From positions 558,001 through 622,000 of the forward strand of contig JAIETZ010000004.1 of NCBI GenBank assembly GCA_019744775.1: DNA of 64,000 nucleotides, written 5' to 3'. This document shows positions 35,633 through 42,956 of this stretch, piece after piece. The notes beneath the pieces are model-generated. The model did no database searches, was not told the origin of the DNA, and saw nothing but the letters and a program-made list of their open reading frames with translations. Both the position numbers and the translations under genes were made by a program. This DNA is from Candidatus Obscuribacterales bacterium. GTDB taxonomy: Bacteria > Cyanobacteriota > Vampirovibrionia > Obscuribacterales > Obscuribacteraceae. Positions within the stretch are counted from its first letter, which is position 1. Every line of letters starts with the position of its first letter.

Positions 35633-36223
35633 ATGATCCGACTAATGGTTGTTGACGACCATGAACCAACTCGCCAAGCGGCGGTAAAAGAAATTGCCCT
35701 GGAAGGGACAGTTGAAGTCATTGCTCAAGCTGAGACCTCGGACGAGGCTTACAAAGTTGCTCAACAACAATTGCCGGATGTCGTACTTCTAGACCTTCAT
35801 TTACCCGGGCTTGTGCAAGTCCCCGACCTAATCAAGAGGTTGGTTGCGCTCAAGAATTGTAAAGTGATCATGTTTGCCAGCGAAGGCAAAGCTGCCGAAG
35901 TGCAGGATCTTTTAGATTGCGGCGCGGTTGGCTATGTTTTAAAAACAGATCAGCCTGCGCTTATTCGTATGGCAATTATTATGGCGATGCGTGGATCAAA
36001 AACAGTAATTTCGCCATCGTTGCCACGGCATATAACGCACTTAACTCACGAGGAACGAGCCATACTTAGGCATCTAACTCTTCATAGTGGATTGAAGAAG
36101 GCTGCTCAGAGAATTGGTATAACGCAAGAAGCTTTGGATGAAGCGATCAATCATCTACTTGGAAAAATTGAGTTAGAAGATCCAGAACAACTGGTTAAGT
36201 GGGCGAAGAAGCACGGGTTTTAA
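35633..36223 (+). CDS. Response regulator, REC plus HTH-like C-terminus
   Basis: A 196-residue protein. The receiver domain has the acidic pair VVDDHE (residues 7-9), the phospho-acceptor D54 in [10 protein letters not shown] and the Lys in VLKTDQ. The C-terminal domain ([28 protein letters not shown]) resembles the LuxR-type helix-turn-helix but has diverged. No histidine kinase gene is adjacent, so the partner is elsewhere. It is divergent from the FKBP gene. Confidence 0.85.
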   Translation: MIRLMVVDDHEPTRQAAVKEIALEGTVEVIAQAETSDEAYKVAQQQLPDVVLLDLHLPGLVQVPDLIKRLVALKNCKVIMFASEGKAAEVQDLLDCGAVGYVLKTDQPALIRMAIIMAMRGSKTVISPSLPRHITHLTHEERAILRHLTLHSGLKKAAQRIGITQEALDEAINHLLGKIELEDPEQLVKWAKKHGF

Positions 36224-36226
36224 ATT

Positions 36227-37342
36227 TCAATAGGCATTTAACGTCAAATCCACATCGCGAATCCAAGCAAGGATGCCGCCTTCAAGATTTCTGACGTGGG
36301 CAAAGTTGTGTTGAGTGAGAAGTTCGGCTGCTTTGGCTGAGCGTGCTCCACTTTTGCAGTAGACAACAATGTCAGCTTGCTTATCCAACTCATTGAGACG
36401 ATTTTGAAGCTCTGCTATTGGAATGTTGATTGAATTTTCCAGTCGGCAGATAGCTACTTCTTCAGGTGTTCTCACATCAAGCAAGACAAGCTTGTCGCCT
36501 GACTTGATTTGACTATGGAGATCACTGGCACTAACGGTGTTGGTGCTACAGGTAACAACAATATCTTGAAGCTTAGTAATTGTCGGATTGCTGCCACAGA
36601 TTTTGCAGTCTGGATCTCTGGGCACCCGCAATTTGTCGAACTTCATTGAAAGGGCATCGTACAAGAGCAAACTTCCCCTTAGAGTTTCGCCTTTGTTCAA
36701 AACAATTTTCAAGGCTTCGGTTGCTTGAACGCATCCGATTAAACCAGCCATTACTCCTAAGACACCACCCTCTGCGCAATTCGGCACAGCATCTTGTGGT
36801 GGGGGCGTCGGAAAGATACATCTATAGCAAGGACCGCCATCGTGAACGAATACACTAGCTTGTCCTTCGAAACGATAAATTGATCCGTATACATTTGGTT
36901 TATTGGTTAGCACACAGGCATCATTGACTAAATATCTAGTTGCAAAATTATCTGTGCCGTCGATAATTACGTCATATTGATTGAAAAGTTCGATAGCATT
37001 TTCACTCGACAGTTTGAAATCGTGCTCGACCAATTCAATTTCCGGATTTAATTGCTGCGCATGTTCAGACGCTCGCTTAACTTTTGATTCTCCGACATCA
37101 GAGTTACGATAAATGATTTGTCTTTGTAAATTTGATAAGTCAACTTTGTCAAAATCAACAATGCCAATTTTGCCAACTCCAGCTGCTGCCAAATACAGAA
37201 TCACTGGTGAGCCAAGTCCACCGGCACCCACTACAAGAATACGAGCCGATTTAAACCGTTCTTGTCCCTCGGTACCAAGTTCCGGCAAGAGCAAATGTCT
37301 GCTATATCGAAGTAATTCAGATTTACTCAATGAATCCGCCAC
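36227..37342 (-). CDS. E1-like adenylyltransferase with C-terminal rhodanese (MoeZ type)
   Basis: A 371-residue two-domain protein. Residues 1-255 are an E1/ThiF/MoeB adenylation domain: GAGGLGSPVILYLAAAG (ATP), DFDKVDLSNLQRQI, and two CxxC zinc pairs (PCYRC and DCKIC). Residues about 265-371 are a rhodanese with active-site Cys in YCKSGARSAK. This arrangement activates the C-terminal Gly of a ubiquitin-like sulfur carrier and sulfurates it. It begins one base after the small MoaD/ThiS gene, its obvious partner. Confidence 0.92.
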   Translation of the reverse strand: MADSLSKSELLRYSRHLLLPELGTEGQERFKSARILVVGAGGLGSPVILYLAAAGVGKIGIVDFDKVDLSNLQRQIIYRNSDVGESKVKRASEHAQQLNPEIELVEHDFKLSSENAIELFNQYDVIIDGTDNFATRYLVNDACVLTNKPNVYGSIYRFEGQASVFVHDGGPCYRCIFPTPPPQDAVPNCAEGGVLGVMAGLIGCVQATEALKIVLNKGETLRGSLLLYDALSMKFDKLRVPRDPDCKICGSNPTITKLQDIVVTCSTNTVSASDLHSQIKSGDKLVLLDVRTPEEVAICRLENSINIPIAELQNRLNELDKQADIVVYCKSGARSAKAAELLTQHNFAHVRNLEGGILAWIRDVDLTLNAY

Positions 37343-37343
37343 A

Positions 37344-37604
37344 TCAACCTCCGCTTAACGCGCAAATTATATGGATTTCTTCACTGCCCTTAAGAGCAGT
37401 ATTTATTGATTTGATTTGCTCTCTGTTCACATAGAGCTTTATGTGCTCTCGAATTCCACCTTGTTCATCGATCATACGAAAGCGAATACCTGGATATGTT
37501 TTATCCAGGTTCGACAATGCATTGTCCACTGATGAACCGTCAGCTTGGACTTCGCTTTTATTGCCCGTATAAGACCGAAGGGGACTTGGAATATGTACGA
37601 GCAT
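37344..37604 (-). CDS. MoaD/ThiS-type ubiquitin-like sulfur carrier
   Basis: An 86-residue beta-grasp protein ending in Gly-Gly (ICALSGG), the tail required for adenylation and thiocarboxylation or conjugation. Family features are IPSPLRSYTGN, the NALSNLDKTYPGIR helix, LYVN and SINTALKGSEEIHII. GAGGA is upstream, and the gene is two bases after the propeller gene. MoaD2-like carriers feed molybdopterin, cysteine or thioamide pathways. No moaE or thiG is adjacent. Confidence 0.9.
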   Translation of the reverse strand: MLVHIPSPLRSYTGNKSEVQADGSSVDNALSNLDKTYPGIRFRMIDEQGGIREHIKLYVNREQIKSINTALKGSEEIHIICALSGG

Positions 37605-37606
37605 TT

Positions 37607-38725
37607 TTAGTCCTCGTACTCCAAAACGCGAACACAGTAAATCTCCGGCAAATAACTAACCAAGCATTTCCAAGATTCGCCCTCGTCAATACTTGCCCAG
37701 ACTTCACCCTGGCTGGTGCCAAAATAAAGTCCAATTGTTGAAGCATTATCGTTAGTCATTGCCTGTCTTTTAACTGTGAAGAAAGCGTTCTTCGCCGGCA
37801 GTCCTTTATCTAAACGCTGCCATGATTCTCCAGCATCTCGAGTTCTATAAACTGACGGCTTACCATCAGGACTTGTACGGGGCCAGACTTCAGTCCCATC
37901 CATCGGAAATACCCAAGCTGTTTCCGGGTCGTGCGGATGGACAACCATTGGAAATCCAATGTCGCCAATTTCTTTCGGCATATTTTTACCAATGCGAATC
38001 CATTCATTGGATGGTCTATCAATACGGTAAATTCCACAGTGATTTTGTTGATAAAGACGATCGTGCTTGGCCGGATGCAAAACCACGCAATGAGGATCGT
38101 GCCCAAACTCGGCATTTGGATCAGGCATGAAGTCCGCCTGAATCCCTCTATTTAAAGGCTGCCATTTCTTGCCTTGGTCAGTCGTTTCAAAAACCCCGCC
38201 GACGGACACACATGCGTACATGTGATCTTTATTGCTCGGATTTATGTTTATCGAGTGAAGCATTTGCCCGCCTGGTGTTGCACCTTGAGCAAACCAGTCT
38301 GCATATTTTGGATTGTCGTTAAACCCTTCAAGCGGAGTCCAGTTGGCTCCACGATCATCGCTTACAAAAATACCTGGTGGTGACGTACCGGCATACCAAC
38401 GTTCCGGTTCATCGTTATGCCCTGGCGAAATCCAAAATACGTTGTCGACTACTTTTCCATCTTCGCCAGCTTTGGCAAACGCCGGTGGTTTGGTTGACTC
38501 TGTCCAATTAGCACCACGATCTGCTGAATGATAAACAGTCGGACCCAGATGTCCGGTCTTAGCGGCCATCACCATTCTATTTTTGTCTCGGCTATCCGGT
38601 GCAACGTGATAAATGATATGTCCCAAAAATTGCGGTCCGGAGAAATTCCACTTTTCTCTTCGTTCGTCACTAGAAAGAACAAATAGTCCTTTTCTTGTAC
38701 CGACAAAAACCGATATCTTAGCCAT
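37607..38725 (-). CDS. BNR/sialidase-like beta-propeller protein
   Basis: A 372-residue cytosolic protein (no signal peptide) of the WD40/YVTN/BNR-like class. Repeated SxDxGxxW boxes are visible: SADRGANW, SDDRGANW, TTDQGKKW, TRDAGESW and SIDEGESW. The ATG at 38725 is six bases from AGGAG. Annotators often call it exo-alpha-sialidase, but the sialidase Arg triad is not evident and the N-terminus is cytosolic. It begins the tight unit with the ubiquitin-like carrier and E1-like genes. Confidence 0.85.
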   Translation of the reverse strand: MAKISVFVGTRKGLFVLSSDERREKWNFSGPQFLGHIIYHVAPDSRDKNRMVMAAKTGHLGPTVYHSADRGANWTESTKPPAFAKAGEDGKVVDNVFWISPGHNDEPERWYAGTSPPGIFVSDDRGANWTPLEGFNDNPKYADWFAQGATPGGQMLHSININPSNKDHMYACVSVGGVFETTDQGKKWQPLNRGIQADFMPDPNAEFGHDPHCVVLHPAKHDRLYQQNHCGIYRIDRPSNEWIRIGKNMPKEIGDIGFPMVVHPHDPETAWVFPMDGTEVWPRTSPDGKPSVYRTRDAGESWQRLDKGLPAKNAFFTVKRQAMTNDNASTIGLYFGTSQGEVWASIDEGESWKCLVSYLPEIYCVRVLEYED

Positions 38726-38749
38726 CAGCAACTCCTAACGACAACCAAT

Positions 38750-39346
38750 TTACTTTACAGTGACACCAATCATATTGCCGGCCAAATTTAGCCCAATCAA
38801 TAAGCCGCCCAAAATGACGGCAATTAGTTCCTTGCCGGTAAATGTCTGACGAACAATTAGTTCTGGTGACTCAACCGATCGCCAATAATTATTTAGCCAC
38901 GATTGCACGAAGGCTAAAGGAACACCGGCAGCGAAACACAACATGTATAAAATTCCAGGCAACCTTTGCAGAAAAAGTATTCCAATAAGTAACCCCATTA
39001 CCAAACCGGATGCAATAAGGGGGTGTTGTTTTGAATACGATTTTTCGGAAGGGTTAAGTTCAGCAATACTCTTCACCTGCGCAACTGCAAAATAGATATT
39101 CAAGAACGGTACGAATAATCCCATCGTGCGCAACAAAGGACTAATGTCAAAAAATGGCTCCAAACTCGGATTATTTTGACGCTCGTTAATTGCCTCAGCC
39201 TTTAGATCGCGCCAGTTTTTAAAAAACCAATAAATAGGATAAGCGCCGCACGTCAGGATGGACAAAACTACGACATGCCAAAGAGGCTGTTGCCGTGATA
39301 GCGCCGGCTCAACAACCGTACTTTCTTGCTCAATCTCTAAAGACAC
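38750..39346 (-). CDS. DUF4234-like membrane protein
   Basis: A 198-residue membrane protein with about four helices. The N-terminal motif LSILTCGAYPIYWFFKNWRDL resembles the DUF4234 domain (a cytosolic N-terminus then a helix-YWFF-helix). Further segments are GLFVPFLNIYFAVAQV, LIASGLVMGLLIGILFLQ and VILGGLLIGLNLAGN. Start is GTG at 39346. Function is unknown. It is divergent from ssb, with the ssb promoter between. Confidence 0.65.
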   Translation of the reverse strand: MSLEIEQESTVVEPALSRQQPLWHVVVLSILTCGAYPIYWFFKNWRDLKAEAINERQNNPSLEPFFDISPLLRTMGLFVPFLNIYFAVAQVKSIAELNPSEKSYSKQHPLIASGLVMGLLIGILFLQRLPGILYMLCFAAGVPLAFVQSWLNNYWRSVESPELIVRQTFTGKELIAVILGGLLIGLNLAGNMIGVTVK

Positions 39347-39378
39347 TTACAACCGCCCTCTTTATGAGGCAACTAATC

Positions 39379-39407
39379 TTGATTACAAAGCGATAGCCAC
39401 TTATGAT
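39379..39407 (+). promoter_or_regulatory. Promoter of ssb
   Basis: TTGATT (39379-39384), spacer of 17 bases, TATGAT (39402-39407). The predicted start near 39414 leaves a leader of about 75 bases before the ssb ATG. Confidence 0.7.
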
Positions 39408-39489
39408 ATCAGTTACATAGATTACCTATTTGGAACTCAGTAGTTTTTCACTGCCGAGCGCCGAGCGAATATCTTGAGGACTTAAAACC

Positions 39490-39843
39490 ATGGTCAATTC
39501 ACTAACCCTTATCGGCCGCGCCGGGCGTGACCCGGAAATGCGCTACTTTGAATCAGGTCGCGTCAAAACTTCTTTCAGCTTGGCAGTCAACAGACCCACC
39601 AAGGAAAAAGAAACCGACTGGTTTGACATCGAGCTTTGGGGTCGCCAAGCAGAAGTTGCTGGTGAATATGTCCGCAAAGGAAGCTTAATCGCTATCGAAG
39701 GACGTCTCGATTTCAATCGCTGGACAGGCGATGATGGCGTCAAGCACGTCAAACCAATCGTCAACGCCAACAACCTACGCCTACTTGGCTCCAAGAAAGA
39801 CAGCGATGGCGGCGGCTCCATGTCCAACGAACAATTCTCGTAG
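39490..39843 (+). CDS. ssb: Single-stranded DNA-binding protein, short form
   Basis: A 117-residue OB-fold protein of the SSB family: MVNSLTLIGRAGRDPEMRY, SFSLAVNRP, DWFDIELWGRQAEVAGEYVRKGS, and the IEGRL...W strand. The usual acidic tip ending DIPF, through which SSB recruits repair proteins, is missing; the chain stops at MSNEQFS after a short Gly/Ser tail. It may be a specialised paralogue, with the main SSB elsewhere. The ribosome site is GAGGA. Confidence 0.92.
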   Translation: MVNSLTLIGRAGRDPEMRYFESGRVKTSFSLAVNRPTKEKETDWFDIELWGRQAEVAGEYVRKGSLIAIEGRLDFNRWTGDDGVKHVKPIVNANNLRLLGSKKDSDGGGSMSNEQFS

Positions 39844-39863
39844 CCGGATTTAGGAACGTATTG

Positions 39864-39885
39864 TAGGGGCGCATTGCATGCGCCC
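39864..39885 (+). repeat. 22-bp palindromic element, copy A
   Basis: TAGGGGCGCATTGCATGCGCCC contains perfect 8-base arms GGGCGCAT and ATGCGCCC around TGC. The identical 22-mer occurs inverted at 42935-42956 and degenerate copies lie at 25723-25766. It sits between the ssb stop and its terminator. Confidence 0.85.
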
Positions 39886-39902
39886 GATGGTCTTAAAGGG
39901 GA

Positions 39903-39931
39903 GGGAGGCAGATTTGTGTCTGCCTCCCTTT
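39903..39931 (+). terminator. Intrinsic terminator of ssb
   Basis: Perfect 10-bp arms GGGAGGCAGA and TCTGCCTCCC with a 6-base loop, followed by a T-rich TTTGGGTTT. It also lies before the converging gene at 39963-40289. Confidence 0.85.
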
Positions 39932-39962
39932 GGGTTTGCGTCAGGAAAAACTTTGTAGAGAC

Positions 39963-40289
39963 CTAGTATCGACGCATGCTATTTAGCGCGCGAGAGATTT
40001 CCCACCGTATCTGGCGAATTTCGTTATTGAGTCTCATTCTTTCTCTGAACGATACTCCGCGTACTCTTAGTCGAATCTCCAATTGAGACAGCTTGCGCTG
40101 CAATTTATCGACAAGCGCTTGTTGTCTGCGGTTATAACGTTCGTTTGGATTGTTCCAAATACCATTCGTGCGATATGTTGGCTGCCCGGAAAGCGATGTG
40201 CTGTTGAAGGGTGTGTATTGCGAATATTGCGCCTGAGCAGGCATTGCCATGCCAATCATAGCCACCGCTAATAATGCAATTTTCTTCAT
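39963..40289 (-). CDS. Small secreted Arg-rich helical protein
   Basis: A 108-residue protein with a signal peptide (IALLAVAMIGMAMPAQA) and a Gln/Tyr/Asn-rich segment. A strongly basic helix follows (NRRQQALVDKLQRKLSQLEIRLR, continuing to the end), probably a coiled coil. There are no cysteines. A GGGAG ribosome site precedes the ATG. Function is unknown. Confidence 0.6.
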   Translation of the reverse strand: MKKIALLAVAMIGMAMPAQAQYSQYTPFNSTSLSGQPTYRTNGIWNNPNERYNRRQQALVDKLQRKLSQLEIRLRVRGVSFRERMRLNNEIRQIRWEISRALNSMRRY

Positions 40290-40446
40290 ATCGTTTCTCC
40301 CTATGAACGTCTCACAAGTTAGTAGAAGTTGGCCACGCCAGAATGTTCCCCGACCTATTAAGTTCTCCTAAATTTGAACAGAATATGAATTTCTCACGAA
40401 CAATCTATATATGATCAACGGATACGAATCCGGCAGGAGACAACCC

Positions 40447-42054
40447 GTGAACATTGGGGTTCTTGATTACCTAATCATTGGCATCTACTTTGTCTTTGTT
40501 TTAGGGATAGGCTACGCCCTGAAAAAACAGATGGTCCACAGTGAGGACTTCTTTTTATCAGGACGCTCCATTCCAAGCTGGATTACCGGACTTGCTTTTA
40601 TTTCAGCCAACTTAGGCGCCATTGAAGTAATGGGTATGGCGGCAAACGGCGCCGAATACGGAATCATGACCACCCACTTCTATTGGGTAGGTGCTATTCC
40701 GGCAATGGTTTTCCTTGCCGTATTTATGATGCCTTTTTACTACGGTTCGCGCATTCGCAGTGTGCCTGAATATTTGAAGCTTCGCTTTAATGAACCGACA
40801 CGCGCTTTCAACGCACTTTCGTTTGCCGTCATGACTGTATTCATGTCTGGTATCAACATGTACGCGATGGCACTTGTATTCAAACTACTTTTGAATTGGT
40901 CGATGACTGCATCAATTCTTGTCTCCGCCGCCGTTGTTCTTGCCTATACAATTCTTGGCGGTCTAACTTCATCTATCTACAACGAAGTCTTGCAATTCTT
41001 CCTCGTCCTTTTCGGACTTCTTCCTCTGCCGTTAATTGCTTTGGCAAACATTGGCGGATGGGACGCCATGATGCAAAAGCTCCCACCCGGCTTTGGTCAC
41101 ATGTGGGCACAGACGGCTACTGCCAATAACCCAATGGGTGTCGACTGGATAGGTATTGTTTCGGGACTTGGCTTTGTATTGTCTTTCGGCTACTGGTGTA
41201 CGGACTTCCTTGTAATTCAGAGAGCTTTTGCTGCGAAAAACCTGAACGCGGCTCAGCGCACGCCACTAATTGCCGCATTTCCAAAAATCTTTTTCCCAGC
41301 AATCACTATCTTGCCAGGCATGCTGGCATTGCTTGTGATACCACAATTGGGCAGCAATACAACAAACTATTCCTACAACATGACCATGCCTTTGCTTCTG
41401 GCAAAGTACTATCCATCAGGAATGTTGGGTATCGGGCTTACAGCCATGCTCGCTAGCTTCATGTCCGGAATGGCCGGCAACATCACCGCCTTCAACACCG
41501 TGTGGACTTACGATATTTATCAGAGCTACATTGCACCAAACAAAAGCGATGACCACTATCTTTGGATCGGTCGGGCGGCCACTGCCATAGGCATTGTAGT
41601 GAGCGTTCTCACAGCCTATTTAGTCATGGGCTTCCCCAGCATCATGGACTACATGCAGATGATTTTCTCCTTCTTCAATGCACCTTTATTCGCCACATTC
41701 CTTTTAGGCATGTTCTGGAAACGAGCGACTCCGTGGGCGGCATTCTGGGGCTTAGTTGCCGGAACAACCGGAGCTATCATCCACTGGTACATTACTTACA
41801 TCGGACTACATACTTATCCATCTGTTATGGCAGGCAACTTCTGGCGTTCAACCTATGCCTGGCTAATTTGCTTCATCATCACTATCGTCTTGTCTTTCTT
41901 CACCAAACCGAAGCCTCTAGATCAATTAAAGGGCTTAGTTTGGGGTGTAACTGATGCAGTTATTGCTGAACCACTGCCCTGGTACAAACAACCCAAAATA
42001 CTTGCCGCAATAGTGCTAACTGCCACCATTGCCCTCAACATCTACTTCTTCTAA
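40447..42054 (+). CDS. Sodium:solute symporter (SSS family)
   Basis: A 535-residue symporter with about 13-14 helices. It has the SSS-family blocks LGIGYALKKQM, HSEDFFLSGRSIPSWITGLAF, AYTILGGLTSSIYNEVLQFF and SFMSGMAGNITAFNTVW. The GTG at 40447 follows a very good AGGAGA, whereas the ATG at 40411 has none, so I use GTG. The following 65-residue membrane protein is ten bases away and may be a subunit. Substrate is unknown; sugar, proline and nucleoside carriers share the family. Confidence 0.88.
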   Translation: MNIGVLDYLIIGIYFVFVLGIGYALKKQMVHSEDFFLSGRSIPSWITGLAFISANLGAIEVMGMAANGAEYGIMTTHFYWVGAIPAMVFLAVFMMPFYYGSRIRSVPEYLKLRFNEPTRAFNALSFAVMTVFMSGINMYAMALVFKLLLNWSMTASILVSAAVVLAYTILGGLTSSIYNEVLQFFLVLFGLLPLPLIALANIGGWDAMMQKLPPGFGHMWAQTATANNPMGVDWIGIVSGLGFVLSFGYWCTDFLVIQRAFAAKNLNAAQRTPLIAAFPKIFFPAITILPGMLALLVIPQLGSNTTNYSYNMTMPLLLAKYYPSGMLGIGLTAMLASFMSGMAGNITAFNTVWTYDIYQSYIAPNKSDDHYLWIGRAATAIGIVVSVLTAYLVMGFPSIMDYMQMIFSFFNAPLFATFLLGMFWKRATPWAAFWGLVAGTTGAIIHWYITYIGLHTYPSVMAGNFWRSTYAWLICFIITIVLSFFTKPKPLDQLKGLVWGVTDAVIAEPLPWYKQPKILAAIVLTATIALNIYFF

Positions 42055-42064
42055 GGAGCCAACA

Positions 42065-42262
42065 ATGCTGGATCTACGGTTAATAATTGGCGCCATCTTC
42101 ATCATCTTTGGCACGCTGTTGGTCATATTCGGCTATGCGAGTCCGACAACCACTGAAATCGGCGCGAGCTCCATCAACCTGAACATCACGTGGGGCTCAG
42201 TCATGGGTCTATTCGGAATTGTGATGTGCATGCTTGCGAAAATCAAACCAGATACACAATAG
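42065..42262 (+). CDS. Small membrane protein with the symporter
   Basis: A 65-residue protein with two membrane segments (LIIGAIFIIFGTLLVIFGYA; SVMGLFGIVMCMLA) joined by a short periplasmic loop. An AAGGAGC site lies six bases from the ATG at 42065; the longer in-frame reading from 42029 would overlap the symporter. It is in one transcript with the SSS gene. Small accessory membrane proteins are known for some symporters, but I do not recognise this one. Confidence 0.7.
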   Translation: MLDLRLIIGAIFIIFGTLLVIFGYASPTTTEIGASSINLNITWGSVMGLFGIVMCMLAKIKPDTQ

Positions 42263-42272
42263 GTTGAACTAC

Positions 42273-42551
42273 TCACGAAGTACCCGTTTTCTTTGCAAGC
42301 AACTTATCAATTTTGTTTTCGATTACGTCCAATTGAGTTTTGCTCCGCGTACCTTTTGTCTCTTGAGCTACGCGCTCGCTTACCCATTGTCGAATCATTG
42401 GACCAAGAGGTAGTTTCCGCTCTTTAGCCAGATCAAGAACCGCCGCCATCAACTCGGGCTCAACGCGAAATTCTATCTTGCCACGATCCAAAATTCGCTG
42501 CCGCGCTTCTTGTTCGATCTTCTTCATTTTTGCGAGGCTTTCCGGTCTCAT
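42273..42551 (-). CDS. RHH-type antitoxin (BrnA-like)
   Basis: A 92-residue protein. Its N-terminal helix-rich region leads to a ribbon-helix-helix-like core (IEFRVEPELMAAVLDLAKERKLPLGPMIRQWV). The C-terminus is a helical tail (QLDVIENKIDKLLAKK). The ATG at 42551 overlaps the toxin stop (ATGA). In BrnT/BrnA-type modules the toxin is encoded first, as here, so it is probably the antitoxin. Confidence 0.7.
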   Translation of the reverse strand: MRPESLAKMKKIEQEARQRILDRGKIEFRVEPELMAAVLDLAKERKLPLGPMIRQWVSERVAQETKGTRSKTQLDVIENKIDKLLAKKTGTS

Positions 42552-42799
42552 AGTCCTACCTGCTTTCTGGAATACACTCCAGCTTCTTGCCCGTGAAAAA
42601 TCCAGTCATCGTGTCCTTCTGGATATAGCTCAACTCCTATTTCCCATAGGTTGCCCCCGTCCTTGTCCCAACCTACATACATCACCTGCTCATGGCCCGG
42701 TTCACTATCATGCAATTGGTACCACAATCCATAATTCAGAACATGGTCTGCAATCTTCTCAGTACACCCATGATCATAGAAGCTCTTTCTATATTTCAT
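42548..42799 (-). CDS. BrnT-like toxin
   Basis: An 83-residue protein with a compact alpha/beta arrangement: helix (EKIADHVLNYGLWYQL), then strands MYVGWDKDGGNLWEIGVEL and DDWIFHGQEAG. This MxVGxDxxGxLxEIGV...DWIFHA-like pattern is found in small RelE/BrnT-fold toxins next to RHH antitoxins. The gene precedes the antitoxin with a 4-bp overlap. It has no known catalytic His-Lys set that I can point to, so the activity is uncertain. Confidence 0.6.
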   Translation of the reverse strand: MKYRKSFYDHGCTEKIADHVLNYGLWYQLHDSEPGHEQVMYVGWDKDGGNLWEIGVELYPEGHDDWIFHGQEAGVYSRKQVGL

Positions 42800-42934
42800 C
42801 TTACCATTCCGTCCGACGAATGTCTGACAACTCCGGCGAGTCGACAGGAAAATTTAATCCCCGCTTGACGCCTATAACTATAAGACGAAAAAAGGGGGTA
42901 AAAAGTTCAAGCCAAGTGATTAAATCAGCGACAA

Positions 42935-42956
42935 GGGCGCATGCAATGCGCCCCTA
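42935..42956 (-). repeat. 22-bp palindromic element, copy B
   Basis: This is the exact 22-mer of copy A read on the minus strand. Its TAG (42956-42954) is the stop codon of the NCS1 permease, so the element forms the gene's 3' end. Copies A and B lie in inverted orientation around 3.1 kb. Confidence 0.85.

Noticed and set aside
35575-35721. N-terminal extension of the FKBP gene
   Set aside because: It overlaps the divergent response-regulator start; the signal peptide begins at 35574.
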